Positions 22,665 through 35,823 are shown, numbered from the stretch's first letter. The stretch: 64,000 nucleotides of DNA from Dioscorea cayenensis subsp. rotundata (GCF_009730915.1 NC_052483.1:1984001-2048000), one strand, 5' to 3'. Notes: generated by a model not told the origin, from the letters alone. A program made the numbers and translations.

Positions 22665-25289
22665 TGTGGACCCCACCGCCTGATTAGATCCTAGCCATTG
22701 ATGGAAATTTTTTTAATCATAGCCATTGATTTGTTTTAAATTTTATAACCCTTGTTCTTATCCCTAGCAGTTACCAAATATCACGATCTGACTACATCTC
22801 CACCGCCCACGATCTTCTATTGTTGTAGAAAAAAAAAACTCCCAATCTCCCTTTCATTTCTTTTATGGTGTTGCCGCCGGCAAGGACTAGTGGATCTTCT
22901 TTTCAAGAGTTTGTTTGCTTCTTTCAAGGTAGGATCCTAGAGCTTTGTGCATAATTTTAATGATTATTATTGATGCTTGTTGGCTCTAGATTTCTTCCTT
23001 TCTGAAACCCTAAAATTTGTTCCTATTTGTGATTCACCTTTAAACCTTAGATTTAGCCCTTGAGTTTCTAGGGTTTGTTCCCAATTTGTAATTGAAGGAA
23101 TTTTATTCCTCTTTTGATGTGTGCACCTAAGCATACTCTTAGGATCTTTGACCATGATGTTTTTATGGATTTAATCACGTCTCAAGGATGATATTTTGTA
23201 TGATATATTTGATGTAATGTGAAGTATAGTTGATTGAGGTATAATCTTTCGCCATGAGAAAGGAATTGTTAGCTGATTTAATTTGATAGGTTTCAGATTT
23301 TCGTTTTTGACAATAACCAAAATCTCTCTCCTATTTTAGGGATTTTAGAGGAATAATTTGGAGGAGAGTAAAATAAGAAAGTTGTATATTTTGACGTTAT
23401 CTAAATACTTGCGAAATTTCAGATTTATTGCATTTGTAGTCTATGAGATATAGCCCTATTTGTATAATTTTCTCGGATGACATTTCTGTGTAGAACCTGA
23501 AGAATTATGGCCATTTCTGATGATCATAGAGATGGAATTAGATACGGTGAAAAATAAGAAAGTTGTTCATTTTTGAGTTATAAGATTTCTAGTAAAATGT
23601 CATTACTTTTGGAGTTGTAGGTTAAGAGATATGCATATTTTAAAAGTATATGTCTGAATTACAAGTTTGCAGAAATAGCTGGAGAATCAAATGAATGCTA
23701 TAATTTGAATAATACTCCAAATAATGTGAATTTTGGATGTGTCATAGTCTTAGGTGTCTATTTTTCTCAAGATCTTGAAATTTGTGATTTAGAATAGTAT
23801 ATACAAAGTTATGAGAGGTTTAGTGCTCAATGGTTGTGATGGAATTGTTCATATGCCCTTTAAAGTGGATAATTGCTATTGTACCCTCGCAAGAATCAAT
23901 ATTTGGGAGTCTAGATTTATAGCTTGAACTTTTTGCATCTGTACCCTTCTAAAAATCTCATTTTATAATACTATTGCTTATTAGCCTCTTAAGCTTCGTA
24001 GTATCATTAGATATTGTTTTGAAACTAATAGAATCTCTTCCCAAATATAGACCATGCCAAAATCCTTGATTTTGTGTAAGATTTGGGAGTGTTTTTGGGC
24101 GTTAATCAGGTAAGTATCCCACATATAAATCCTATTATATGTATATACTTGAAAGTTCTAGTTTTGTGAACTTTTGGGATTTCTGAGAAAAAAAAACACT
24201 GATTATTTTGATTTATATTTTGATTGATTTATTTATTATTATTTTCAGAATTACTTTAAATTATTTGCAATTTTGAGTTAATGATGTTTTATTTTGGATT
24301 AGAATTATCTGAAAGTTTTAAATAATTATTTAAATTCAAGTTATTTAATTTCTAAAGTTTTAGACAACTTATCCAAATATGCATTATTTCAACTCTGAAT
24401 TTCAGATATTTTAGTTAATTTCTAATTAATTATTATTAATATGTTTTTTAATCATCTGTTCATGTTTGAATTCAAGTAATTGGTTTATTTTGCTATGATA
24501 AAATGGGATCATGCGACTACTAAAAATTTTGTTTGGCAAATTACTCTTATTTTGCCCAATCCGAATTTTGTTAGTTTATTATTTTGTGAACATAAAGTAT
24601 TTTGACATAGAAACTAGTCCTCAATTAACTATGCAATAACCCTGTCACTGGGGGTTAAACACTGACCGTGTCGACACGTATTTTGTTCTATAAACTATAA
24701 TTTTCCACCGCTTGCCGTCGGTGAAGAATAATGGCCTTTGATAATTTTGGCTCGGGTCACCGTAAGTACAAATATGACTTCTAATAAATTTTGTCTCGAG
24801 TCACCGAGGGTAAATATATGAATTTTGTGATTTTGTTTTAGCAATAGTTGTTTGGGGGACATATATGCTCAGTTTTGACCTTTGTGTTTATTTGAAATAA
24901 ATTTGAATTCTGATTTTTTACTTTGACAAATTATAATTTCTGAAAATGATCCGTATATTTTTAGTGGGTGCTTACTAGGCTATCAAGCTCATAATCTTGT
25001 TGTTGAATTTTTTTTAGATCAGGAGTAAATAGTACAACGGCATCTTAGTGAGCTAGCGAGAGATTATGATCTTGATCCTTTATAAATTTGAGTTGTTATT
25101 CTGTCTATATAAGTATCATCTTGTACCTGAAATTGGAATTTTCAACCTTGTGTGTTTCTGTTTTTGACTTTTTGATTTTACAGCTCTATTAGATTGTATG
25201 TTCTGCTTTGGACCATATTTCGAGGCCTTCTAGGTGTGCGGCCGTTTGTCAGCGCACTGGGCCGAGCGAGCCGGGTTCGGGGCGTGACA
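22665..25289 (+). mobile_element. Family D solo LTR (first copy) with 5-bp target duplication ATACT
   Basis: It runs from TGTGGACCCCACC to GGGTTCGGGGCGTGACA, 2625 bp, with ATACT at 22660-22664 and 25290-25294. Its sequence, including a GGGGGTTAAACACTGACC block, is shared with the second copy at 28442-31439. TGT...ACA ends and this length suit Ty3-type chromovirus LTRs. Confidence 0.92.
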
Positions 25290-25862
25290 ATACTAAACCT
25301 CTCTTGCAAGTGTGAATAGTAATTGATTCAATACAGTGATGATGCAACCACCCCACAATCATTTTACTTTCTGTGAAATCTCAATGTGGATTAATAAGAA
25401 TTTCTAAAATAAATAATCCCTCTTACGAAGAGATTATCCCTAATCCCATACAGGAATAGAAATATGATTTCTCATAAAATATATTCCCTATGATTAAAAA
25501 GAGCTCGGAAATAACTTGTTAATCCACTCAGGAGGATAGAGTCAGAATAATTCTCTTAAGTACCCCATTGCTAGACTTAGTCACAATTCCCTCTGATCGC
25601 AGCAATACAAAGACGCAATTAGATTCAAATAACATGGATTGCAATTAAGAAACAAGCAATTCATTAAATTCCACAAATAATGTCAAACAAGATAGAAAGC
25701 TAGAGTTCAACTATGTCCAAACATCTATAAAATTAGCCCTTCATCAATTGAGAGTAAGCATTCAAACAACATGACACAAAGAGAATGACAATAGACAGGA
25801 AAACCCCATTCTCAATCTTGTTAGAGGATGATCGCCGGAGAACGCCCAAGAATCTTTCACGG

Positions 25863-26717
25863 ACAACACCCGAGAAGCTCCATCAATGATGACAGATTAA
25901 GTGAAGTAGGGAAAAACCTCAAAAAATGACTATATGCCTTTTCTAGATGAAAGAGCACCTCTAATGATTTCTGGACACTTGATTTTATTGATATTCGGTA
26001 TTCTACAGAGGAAGTCTTTCTTATGCCATCGATGGACCTAAGAACCCAGGAAGGAAGTTTGAAAATGGACATTCAGTATATAGGTAGGGATAACAGACAA
26101 GGTGGAGTTTATTAAAATGAGCCTGTCTCCTAAGGAAAGGAAGCTTGCCTTCCAAAAATCAAGCTTTGATTTAATTAAGGCGATAAACTTTTCCTAATAT
26201 TGTCTCCTGGGTCGCCTTCCAGCTAACGGTATCCCCAAATACGTTATCAGCAGAGAGCTTGAGGTGCAATGAAGAGTGTTTAGATCACCTTGATTTGAGA
26301 GAGAATTGAATCTCATAGAGACAAGACAAGTTTTGTGAAAATTTATAGAGAGACCTTAAATGCCTTTTAAAAGAAAAATGATCAACTTAATGACTCTGAG
26401 GTCCTCGCTGCCACTAGCGGTCAGAATGATAAGATCATCTGCCAACTAAAGGTGACATACATGCCAAGATACCCAAGGGGAACATCGTAGAGCACTCTGG
26501 AAGATAAACCATGTGCGAACATAGAACTAAGAGCATCCATGGCTAAGAATAAAAGTAGGGAAGAAAGGAAGTCGCCATGTCTCAAACCCCTTTGGTAACG
26601 AACATAGCCATCAGGAGTGCCATTAATGATAATATACGCTTTGGACAAGCTCAAGATGTTACCAACCCATCTTATCCACTGTTTGCCTAAACCTCTTGCA
26701 GCTAGAAGATCCAAAAG
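25863..26717 (-). pseudogene. L1-type LINE reverse transcriptase remnant
   Basis: On the minus strand the conserved L1 reverse-transcriptase segments can be read: LLDLLAARGLGKQWIRWVG, AYIIINGTPDGYVRYQRGLR, a catalytic LADD in place of FADD near 26440, and further on FKLPSWVLRSIDGIRK. Stops and frameshifts break the frame. Both edges are cut by family A LTRs. A related fragment lies at 31450-31735. Confidence 0.8.
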
Positions 26718-29180
26718 TGATAGGGACGCAAGTGTACATGTTGATAACATAATATAATGTGCATAAATGTAGAGTGTCGGTCCATTGGGAAGACAATGAA
26801 TACTAGTAATAACTCTATATATGAAAAAAAGGCTAAATAGTGAAATACTTGTGTGTAAACAAGAAAAGAAGATGTGAAGAAAATACGGGAAATAACAGGA
26901 GAAAAATCATGAAAGAAAGCGATTTTTGAGCGTAGTATTCTTCTAGGGTTGTTGAGTGCTGGGAAAAGGGCATCTAAACATACAATCTTATTTGAACCGA
27001 GAGATTTCCAGAATTATACTAAACCCTAATTTCTCAGGTAAATAGTAACTGAATAGGCATAAAGCTGATACAGACATCCAAATAATTGCGTTAACACTCC
27101 ATGAAACCTCACTGTGAGCTAATGACGATCTCCTAAGTAGATAATCTCCCCCTAAAGAGAGATTAACCCTCATCCTCATACAGAGCAAAAATGGGATTTC
27201 TCTTAAAATCAACTCCACATGATTGCAAAGAGCACAGAGATTGCCAACAATTCACTCAGGAGAATTGAGGGAGACAAAGTCTCTAAAGTACCCTGTACCC
27301 GGGCTTACTCATAATTTTTTTTAATCATGGCATGCCTATGCTATGTGGGTACTTCTACTCGTCACGTAGCACATCAAACATGATAGCTAGGGCTTTCGCC
27401 TTGTTAGCAACCAAGTATTCATACACTCAATTAGATTCAAATAGATATGATTGCAATTATGAAATCAATTAAAGCATCAAAGATTCAACAACCAAAGTCA
27501 TAGAAATAAACCCTAGAGTTTAACTATGTCTAAACATCTACAAATTAACCCTCCATTAATGGAGGTCAAGCATTTAGGATACAAAGAATAAAGGTAAATA
27601 CAAAATCCATGAAAACCTCATTTTCAATCCCTAGGATAGAGAATCGCTGAGGTAGATTCCACGCTTGCCACCAAGATGAGCTTGACGGCTATGATCTCTA
27701 ATTCCCTTGAATGCCGGGCCAAATCCCTCTCCAAATCTTACCTAAGGTCCTGGAGATTCAGCCATTTTCTTCCTTAATCTCGCCTCCAAAAATCATTGCA
27801 AAGAATAGAGAGGTAGAATAAAGAATGCCCTAGAAATTCTCATAAGTTCTATTTATACCCGACCGCATAAGGGCTGCTTACGGGTATAAGGACTAGGCCG
27901 TCAAGGAGCTGGGGAAGATTGTCGCGATCCTTACGGGACAACTTATGACCGTAAGCCCCATCTATAAAATCTTCTGATTTTGTTACGGTCCGGCTTATGG
28001 CTGTAAACGCTGGACCATAAGCATCACTGTTCTACTTCTCGCGATTGCCCTTACGGGCATATGTTGTGGTCGTAAGCTCCTCGGGATGGTTTTTATGGGC
28101 ATCCTTATGGGCGTAAGCCTTGGCCGTAAGGTCCTTTGACTTGGCTCTGAATCCTTCTTACGGGCATAAGCATGCCCGCAAGGTATTCTGGAATAAACTT
28201 ACGGCTGTAAGGACGACTGTAAGTTGCTCAGTTTTCTTTGTCCTTAATATAATGATGCCGAAAAAGCTCCAAACTTATTGTTTTGGGCATAGAATGCTTC
28301 CTTTGGCTCTCATTATCTTTAAGCATTGCCCTAAGCCTGTTAATGCAAAGCACACAATATTTAGCATTGAATTCTATATTATGGTTCTAATGCATGTCAA
28401 TTGAATGTACAAATTGATATAAAATATATGAGCATTGTATATGTGGACCCCGCCCAAAGCTTGATTAGATTAAAAATTAAAAAAAAAAAAGAAGCATTGT
28501 TTCCCCAACTTATTCCCTATCCTTTTGTCATGTGGCTCTCCAATCTAGTGGTAATGAGGAATTCCCGGAGGAATTCATGGGTTTCCATCACATCTGTGCC
28601 TTTGATATTTGAGCCTTTTTAACTTCATTGTTTTTCTTCTTCTCTTGTGCTTCTTCTTCATTTCTTTGTCTTGTAAGGGAGGTTGCTAGCTAAAAGATTT
28701 TTGAAACTTGGTTTTCAGCTGGGCTATCTTTTCAACACTCTCTTTTCCGGCCATCGTAGTAAGCCCCTAGCCATTCTTGGTTAAATTCTTTTAGTAGTGT
28801 TGTTTTTGGTAACTAAAAACCATGACTTTTTCTCTATCCTTTGATTAGCTTGCCATGTTTTGTGGAATAGCATGTTAGCTCTTTTTATTTAGAAACCTTG
28901 GCATGTTGATGGCTAAATTTGGAGTTGTTCATGCTTGTTGTTCTCTTGGAGCTTAGTTGTTCATAGCTCAAAATTGTTGTTGAAATCCTTGGAGCTTAGT
29001 GTTAGCTCAAGGGCTTGTGCTTAACCATCCTTGTTTTGAGAAAGGTTTGGCCTTAGCATTAGTTTAATGAGTGTTAAGTTGCTTGTTTCTTGCTCACCCA
29101 AGCATGGTGGAGATTTTTGGACCTTATTTGAGGGTAGAACCAACATGCTAAAAGCCTTGGATATTGTGTATGTTTCCATG

Positions 29181-29228
<48 letters not shown>

Positions 29229-31449
29229 ATATATATGTATTGGTTGTATAAGTAGATATGTTCAACTTTTGTTGTTGGTGGAGTGGTTTTGTAAAGTTGA
29301 TAGCATTATTGTGTTAATGTGTCTAAAGACTAGAGCTTGGTTGTGAATCTGCAGAAATGTTTTTGGTGTTAATGGTTTGCATATTTTTGTTTTTATTAGT
29401 CAAGGCATTGTAAGAGAATGAGGGAAGTTTTGTAGTGGAATGTGTTTAGAATTGGATGGTGGAGATGTTCTCATCAAGTTAAAATATTAGTTCAAGGCAA
29501 ATGTCAAATGAGTGGAGGTTAAGCATTGGATCACTTTAAATTTAATCTTGTTAATTATTTAAGCTTTTAGGGTGTGTTTTAAATTCCTGCATGAGTGCAT
29601 GCAAGACAATTATTGTCATTTATTCATTTATCTTATTTTTTTTATTTTTTTATTTTTGGTTTCTCTCTCTAGAGAATGTAAAAGTTACTTGTTGAGTGTT
29701 TAAACTTGCGGTTAGTGTAATTTTGTTTTAACTATGGTAAATCGTTGGGTTTTAGGATTGTTTTAGGGAGTGGCATTGGATCTCATTTTTTGGGCTTAAG
29801 CTAATATCAGGTAAGTAATCTACCGATAACTCCGTATTTTCAGTATTTGAGAAATTATTTTATTCTGTAAAATAATTATCTAGTATTTTGTTATTTTATT
29901 TTGAATATCTATTATTTTGTTAATATTGAAATTATTTATTTGGAATATGTATTTTGAGGTATTTTCTTTAATTAATTATTTCTATTTAGTTGTTGACTTG
30001 GTAAATCTAAATTGGTGTAATGCTAATTAAATAATTGCTATTCTTTTTAACTTGGTTATTAATTTATTATTTATACTAAGTGTGTGGTTACATTCAAACG
30101 ATTAGTTCGACATTTATAAAATTCGTTTGTTTGTAGGCATGGGTTAATGATTCTGCTATCATTTGGATTGACTTAGTTAATTCCATTATTTATTTAGTTA
30201 TTTAATCATTTAATTTAGTTTTTGAAGGAGTCGGTGTTTTTGAATAATTTTAAATACTTCATGTGCTTAAATTTTTTTATATTTCATTTATGGTTATCGA
30301 TTTATTTTCCCTAAAGTGAGATTTTGATATTTATTAGTATTTCTGAATATATATGAACTTGAGAAATTTTAGAAATTTCTGAACTTGTACTCTGCAAATA
30401 TTTTGTATCTGAATATTTTGGTCTCCAAATGAACGATATGCAACCCTGTTAGTGGGGGTTAAACCCTGACCTTGTCGACAAGTAATTTTGGGAAAATGAG
30501 ACTGCAGTTTCGCACCGTGCCCGTTCGGTGAAATAATCAATGGCCACCTGGTATTCAGTCTCGGGTCACCGAGGATAAATAAATGATATCTGTTATTTTG
30601 GCTCGGATCTGTCACTGAGGATAAACAAATGACCTTTGGCACTTACAGTGAATTTGGAGACATGCTCTTGAATTTGTTATTTTTTTGGGTTTGCCCTTTT
30701 TGATTTTTGAATTTCGCAAAAAAACACAAATATTTGTCCCTGCCTTGAAATTTTTACGTATTTTTTTGATATCGTATTTACGGGTTTTGAATTCCGTAAA
30801 TCATATTTGTAAATATTCTTTATTAGAATATTTCACTTTGTATTTTGTTTTGTTTTAAATTATGTTTTGAAGACCTATGCTCATTTCTGGCGAATAATTA
30901 TTCGCAGTTCAGAAACTTGGTATTCTTTTGATTTTAGTTATCTTGAATAGCGTTACTACTTGAGAACTATACCTCTGTTGAACCATTTATTTTTGTATTT
31001 GTTTTAAACTATGTTTTAAACTTTGAATTATTCTTAATATCCGAAATCGAGATTCAGTAAAAGCTCGTTGTTTTAAAAACAATTTTACGGATTACTTACT
31101 CGGGCTAGTGAGCTCATGGATTTTCTTTAAATCCTTTTCAGATCTTGAGTGATAGACCGGCGTGGATCTTGAAAGATTGTCTGTAGATGTCTTATCCTGT
31201 TGTAAATTTTAAGTTCTTGTTATTGTCTATACATCCCTGTATTTTGTATTTTGAACTTCTGTATCCCGATTTTGTGTACTTTGTAGAGTTTGTAATCCTG
31301 TAACTCAGTTGGGTTATTATAGTTTTACCTGTCCTGGATCAGATTTTGAGGCCTTGCAGGCCTATGGGGCTCACGCCTTGTGGGTCTGCGGCCATTTGTC
31401 TGCGCACCGGGTCTGGTGAGCCGGGTTCGGGGCGTGACAGTATACTCAT
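26718..31449 (-). mobile_element. Family A LTR, minus strand, inserted in the LINE and split by a solo LTR
   Basis: It begins TGATAGGGACGCAAGTG at 26718 and reaches the family start read backwards (ATATATGAGCATTGTATA near 28425-28441). The last bases (CTCATT, to about 31449) fall after the nested family D solo LTR. It interrupts the LINE reverse transcriptase. The palindrome-rich U3 is at 27840-28220 with TATA near 27845 on the minus strand. Confidence 0.78.
28442..31439 (+). mobile_element. Family D solo LTR (second copy) with 5-bp target duplication GTATA
   Basis: It runs from TGTGGACCCCGCC to GGGTTCGGGGCGTGACA, 2998 bp, with GTATA at 28437-28441 and 31440-31444. It contains a compound (AT)n(GT)n microsatellite at about 29180-29224. 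It is longer than copy one through internal length differences. Confidence 0.92.
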
Positions 31450-31735
31450 TAAAGAGGAAGTCCCAGTCAACTATATAATAATATAGACTTTGTGAAAATT
31501 TGTAGAGAGGCTTGAAATTCCTTCAAAAAGATAAATGATCAAATTAATGACTCTAAGGTCCTCGCTGCCACTAGCTGTCAGAATGAGAAGATCGTAGAGC
31601 ACTTTGGAAGATAAAGCATGTGCGAACATAGAACTAAGAACTTCCATGGCTAAGATACAAAAAGTAGGGGAAAAGGTGGTGACCCTGTCTCAAACCCCTA
31701 TAGAAACCAACGTAGCCATTAGGAGAGCCAAATAA
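31450..31735 (-). pseudogene. L1-type LINE fragment
   Basis: Sequence nearly matching 26340-26620 is present in the same orientation (shared GACTCTAAGGTCCTCGCTGCC-type block and GTGCGAACATAGAACTAAGA). It is truncated and shuffled relative to the first LINE piece. Confidence 0.72.
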
Positions 31736-31739
31736 GAGG

Positions 31740-33056
31740 AACTTAAGGGCAGGACTTATACCTGTAAGGAGGCTCGTAAGGACTATGCTGAGGATCTTAC
31801 GATTAGAATTGAACATACGCACGTAAGGGCGGTCACAAAGAGTAGCACAATAAAGCTTACGGTAAAGCGCTTATGACCGTAAGCTGGACCGTAACACAAA
31901 TAGAAGACCTTACGGATGGACTTACGGCCGTAAGTGATCTGGTAAGGCTTGTAACCATCTTCCCCAGCTCCCTTACGACCACGTCCGTACGTCATTTAGC
32001 AGCCCGTAAGCAACCTAGTATAAATAGATCTAATGAGGATTATTAGGCATTCTTTGGGCTTATTTTAGACTTTTCTTGGAGGCGAAGCAAGGGGAAGAAG
32101 GAGATGAATCTCCAGGGCTTAAAGGTCGATTTTAGGTTTTCTTTGGTGATTCACCTACAACACGATTGAGAAAGGGGTTTTTATATTTTTAATATCTCTC
32201 ATTGTGTCTTGCTTGTTGAATGATTGTCCTCCACTGATGGAGGGCTAATTTGTAGATCTTTGGGCATAGTAAACTCTAAGGTTTATTCTTTAACATTGGT
32301 CGTTGGATTCATGTAATTTACCTTTTCTTTTATTGCAATCCATTCTATTTGAGTCTAATTGCGTGTTTGAATATTTGATTGCTATTGTGGCGAAAGCTCT
32401 AGTTGTCATATCCGATGTGCTTTCTGACGAGAAAAAATTTTCACTTAATATAGACATGCCGTGATTAGAGAGAATTGTGAGTAAGTCTAAATATAGGGTA
32501 CTTCGGAGACTCTGTCTCCCTCAATTCTACCGAGAGAGTTAATGAGTATCTTCGTGCTCTTTGCAATCATGTGGTGTAGATTTTAAGAGAAATCTTATTT
32601 CTACTCTATACTCGGACTAGGGATAATCTCTCCTCATAAGAGAGATTACCTATTTAGGAGACTATCATTAGCTCAGCGTGGTTTTATAGAGTGTTAATGT
32701 GATTGTGTGGATGTTTGTATCAACTCTACATTGATTCAATTACTCTTCACCCTCAAAGGGGAGCTTTAGTATTATTCTGAAACCGTCTTGGTTAAAATAT
32801 AATTGTATACTTAGAAAACCATTATCCTGTTCTTCATACGAATACTATACCCGGACATTATTTCTTCCCTTGATTTCTCTCTTGTTTTATTTATGTATTT
32901 ATTTCTTTATTTTTTTTCACACACATCATTCCATCGATTAGGCTAATTATAAAAATTAGGGTTATTACTAGTACTCTCATTTTTCTCTGTGAACCGACAT
33001 CTTGCTTTACGCACACTATTATTATGTGATCAGCACGCACATTTGCATCCTTATCA
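31740..33056 (+). mobile_element. Family A LTR, plus strand, 5'-truncated
   Basis: It contains the palindromic U3 motif cluster (a perfect CTTACGGCCGTAAG at 31921-31934), TATAAATAG near 32020 and the family end TTTGCATCCTTATCA at 33056. The start of the LTR is missing. Confidence 0.8.
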
Positions 33057-33103
33057 ATTGCCCATTCCATTATTGTTGCTAACGTGTCTGTTCCAGCTAC
33101 TAT
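33057..33103 (-). pseudogene. 47-bp chip of CYP81 exon 2 between two LTR ends
   Basis: On the minus strand this matches the AGTDTSATTMEWAM coding segment at the start of exon 2 in both intact CYP81 genes. An LTR end lies immediately to its left and a truncated LTR fragment to its right. It belongs with the broken CYP81 copy at 33214-34105. Confidence 0.85.
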
Positions 33104-33213
33104 TTTTCGAGTTTAGGGTTACTACTACTATTGACTTTCTTCCATGTGGATCGACACTCTGCTTTTACGCATACTTTATTGCGCGATCGGCACATACACT
33201 TGTGTCCCTATCA
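33104..33213 (+). mobile_element. Family A LTR 3'-end fragment
   Basis: The last ~110 bases of the family LTR, closing with CTTGTGTCCCTATCA. Confidence 0.8.
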
Positions 33214-34105
33214 ATATTAAACAAACAATATTCCCTATTTAAACACTTATTTTGAATTTTAAAACTTTAATCTATATTAAACTAATGTCAATTCTCACAT
33301 TAATTAGTTTGTTTCTCTACCAAGAGCAAAACACATAAATAAATAAATCATAAAAATTTCTCCAAACCTCATATTGTAAAACGTGATGTATTGAAAATAA
33401 AAAATAAAAAAACTATACACATAAATACCTAAATTATAGGGGACCATAACTCAATAAACCCTTTGATCATGTCATTGTTATAGTACTCTGAGTCAACGTC
33501 TTGCATGGAGACCAACAGGTCAATGACTGTTGGTTTTCTCGCTGGTCGGTGAGCTTTCCACGCCTTGGGATCCACACTCCTATGTTGGTAGATGCTAGTC
33601 AATAAGCCTCTGAAAGAACTAGTCCCTTATCTTCCTCAATCTCTACAACCACTTCTCATAACCTCCAATACCAAGCCACCGTAGCACCGGTAAGAAGTCC
33701 GCGGAGTCTAAAACCCCACTGACTAGGAACGAGTTCATAATGGCTATGAATTCCTTCCAGGCCTTTGACGAGCTTTCATCATCCTCGCCGTAGTACTTCT
33801 TGTTAGATATCATTTTCATGACGATGTTGTAAGCGAGGCCAAAGAACTTGGTATTGAGCTCAGTGAGGTGGAAGCAAGAGCTGGAGTAGCCGTGGTGGAG
33901 GGTTTTGAGGAGGGTGAGAACCACGTCGGAGCAGAGGTGGAAGGAGGAGAGTAGCCGGTGGGTGGAAAGGAGTTCGGCAGTGGCAATATGGCAGAGGTTA
34001 TGCCACTAAGGTCCATAAGACTCCCATAAGAGAGATTGGTGGTTGCGGCCGAGGTGTTTACTGAAGAGGAGGCAAGGGCAGTTGGCGAATGTGATGTCAT
34101 TGACA
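33214..34105 (-). pseudogene. CYP81-type P450 pseudogene, exon 1 remnant and part of intron
   Basis: 33440-34105 aligns on the minus strand with the second two-thirds of exon 1 of the intact genes. Readable parts include FHLTELNTKFFGLAYNIVMKMI, KYYGEDDESSS and DFLPVLRWLGIGGYE. Downstream the frame is broken: the RRRRDQFFDG region and the segment before the exon end are scrambled by indels. The N-terminal third is missing, cut at about 34105 by a family A LTR. The A+T-rich 33214-33440 is probably old intron. With the chip at 33057-33103 it is a third or fourth member of the tandem array. Confidence 0.88.
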
Positions 34106-35277
34106 AGACATGTCGTGATTAGATGGAATTATGAGTAAGCCTAGGTACAAGGTATTTTGGAGACTCCATCTCACTCAATTCTCGCGAGTGAGTTAATGAG
34201 TATCTACATCCTCTTTGCAATCATATGGAGTAGATTTAGAGCTGTCAATTTGGGCCAAGCCCGCCGGGCCGGCCCGCCCCGCCAACTAAAATAAGTGGGT
34301 TGGGTTGGGATTATATAGACCCGTTTGGAGGCGGGTCAAAACGGGCCAACCCGCGCGGGCCGCGGGTTGGAGCAGGCTAGCCCGCCACCCTTAATTTAAA
34401 AATTATATTTTAAAAATGAAAATTTATTAAATTAATTATAAAGTTAGAAAAGATAAATGCATGTTTCTAAAGGGGTTCTATGCGAAAGATATTGATTTTT
34501 TTAACATTTTGATTTTTTAAATTTTGTTAAACTTTACAAATTTAATAGGATTAAGGTAATATTGATGGATTGATGATTTTTAATAGTAATTGACGTTTTT
34601 CTTTTGCGACTAGTTTTTTTTTGGATTTTGTTAATATTTTTTTGTGTATTGTGGCAAGATTATGTCAAAAATATAAATAAATATGTGAGAACTATGAAAT
34701 TTAATTATTTTTTAATTTTTTGATTTTTTATATTTTTGGCGGGCCGGCCCGCCCCGCCGGCCCGAATTGACACCTCTAAGTAGATTTTAGGAGAAATCGT
34801 ATTTCTATTCTTTATTCGGATTAGGTTAAATCTCTTCTCATAAGAGAGATTACCTATTTAAGAGACACTCATTAGTTCATAACGAGGTTTCATAGAATGT
34901 TAATATGATTGTGTGGATATCTGTATCAGCTCTGTACCAATTCAATTACTCTTTACCCTCGAAAGGAGGGTTTAGTATAATTATGGAAATCTCTCGGTTC
35001 AAATCGGATTACATACTTAGACAACCTTTGTCTTGTACTTCATAATCCTAGATGGATACTATGCCCATATATCATTTCTGCCCTTGATTTCTCTCTTGTT
35101 TTATTTTCGTATGTCTTGCATCATTTCTCTTTTGTTCACATACACATCATTCGATCGATTAGGCTAATTTTCAGAATTATGGTTATTATTAGTACTCTCA
35201 TTATTCTCAGTGGACCGACATCTTGCTTTATGCACACTATTATTACGCGATCGGCACGTATACTTTCGTCCCTACTA
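34106..35277 (+). mobile_element. Family A LTR, plus strand, 5'-truncated, with nested hAT MITE
   Basis: It starts abruptly at GACATGTCGTGATTAGA and closes with GTATACTTTCGTCCCTA at 35275. The LTR body reads through once the MITE at 34237-34778 is removed. Confidence 0.8.
34237..34778. mobile_element. hAT-type MITE, 542 bp, with 8-bp target duplication AGTAGATT
   Basis: The termini TAGAGCTGTCAATTTGGGCC and (reverse complement of the right end) TAGAGGTGTCAATTCGGGCC are inverted repeats. AGTAGATT is perfect on both sides (34229-34236 and 34779-34786). The ends are rich in GGGCCGGCCC-type palindromes and the middle is A+T rich. There is no transposase. Confidence 0.93.
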
Positions 35278-35579
35278 AAGAATAAAACATCTGAAAAATA
35301 AAGAATAAGTTATTTTCGTAATTCAATTATTCTAAAATTTGGCTCTTAATTATAAAAAATGTTTATTCCATTCTCCTACCATTTTTTAAATATATATATA
35401 TATATATATATATAAAAAGACTGTTTGTTTTGATAATTCAAAATAAAAAATCAAAATAAAAATACACTGAGGTAAGACTGTTTGTTTTGATAATTCAAAA
35501 TAAAAAATAAAAATAAAAATACACTGAGGTGAAGTCAAAGTTGCCCTAGTCATGACCAACATATTCAGGGTCCATAAGG
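35278..35579. other. A+T-rich spacer with (AT)n and a ~57-bp tandem duplication
   Basis: An (AT)n run lies at about 35391-35412. A unit starting AGACTGTTTGTTTTGATAAT and ending TACACTGAGGT occurs twice in tandem (about 35418-35475 and 35476-35531). No gene is seen. Confidence 0.85.
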
Positions 35580-35754
35580 GTGATAATGGGCAGGGGAATC
35601 TCTGATCCCTGTGGAGACCCGACCTGATGGGGACGGAGATTCCCCAATTCCCTTACCCATGTGGATGGGGATGGGGTCAATCCATCCCTATTTCCTAAAC
35701 GGGCCTAACATGAGCGAGGAATGCGTTCTCGCCTCGTGGAGATCCCCGACCCAA

Positions 35755-35823
<69 letters not shown>

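Larger units (their letters stand above)
20834..25862 (-). mobile_element. Family A LTR, minus strand, interrupted by two solo LTRs
   Basis: It starts with TGATAGGGACGTAAG, the family end read backwards. Segments 20834-21043, 22569-22664 and 25290-25862 join into one LTR body once the two nested solo LTRs are removed. It is truncated at about 25862 against LINE sequence. Confidence 0.75.
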
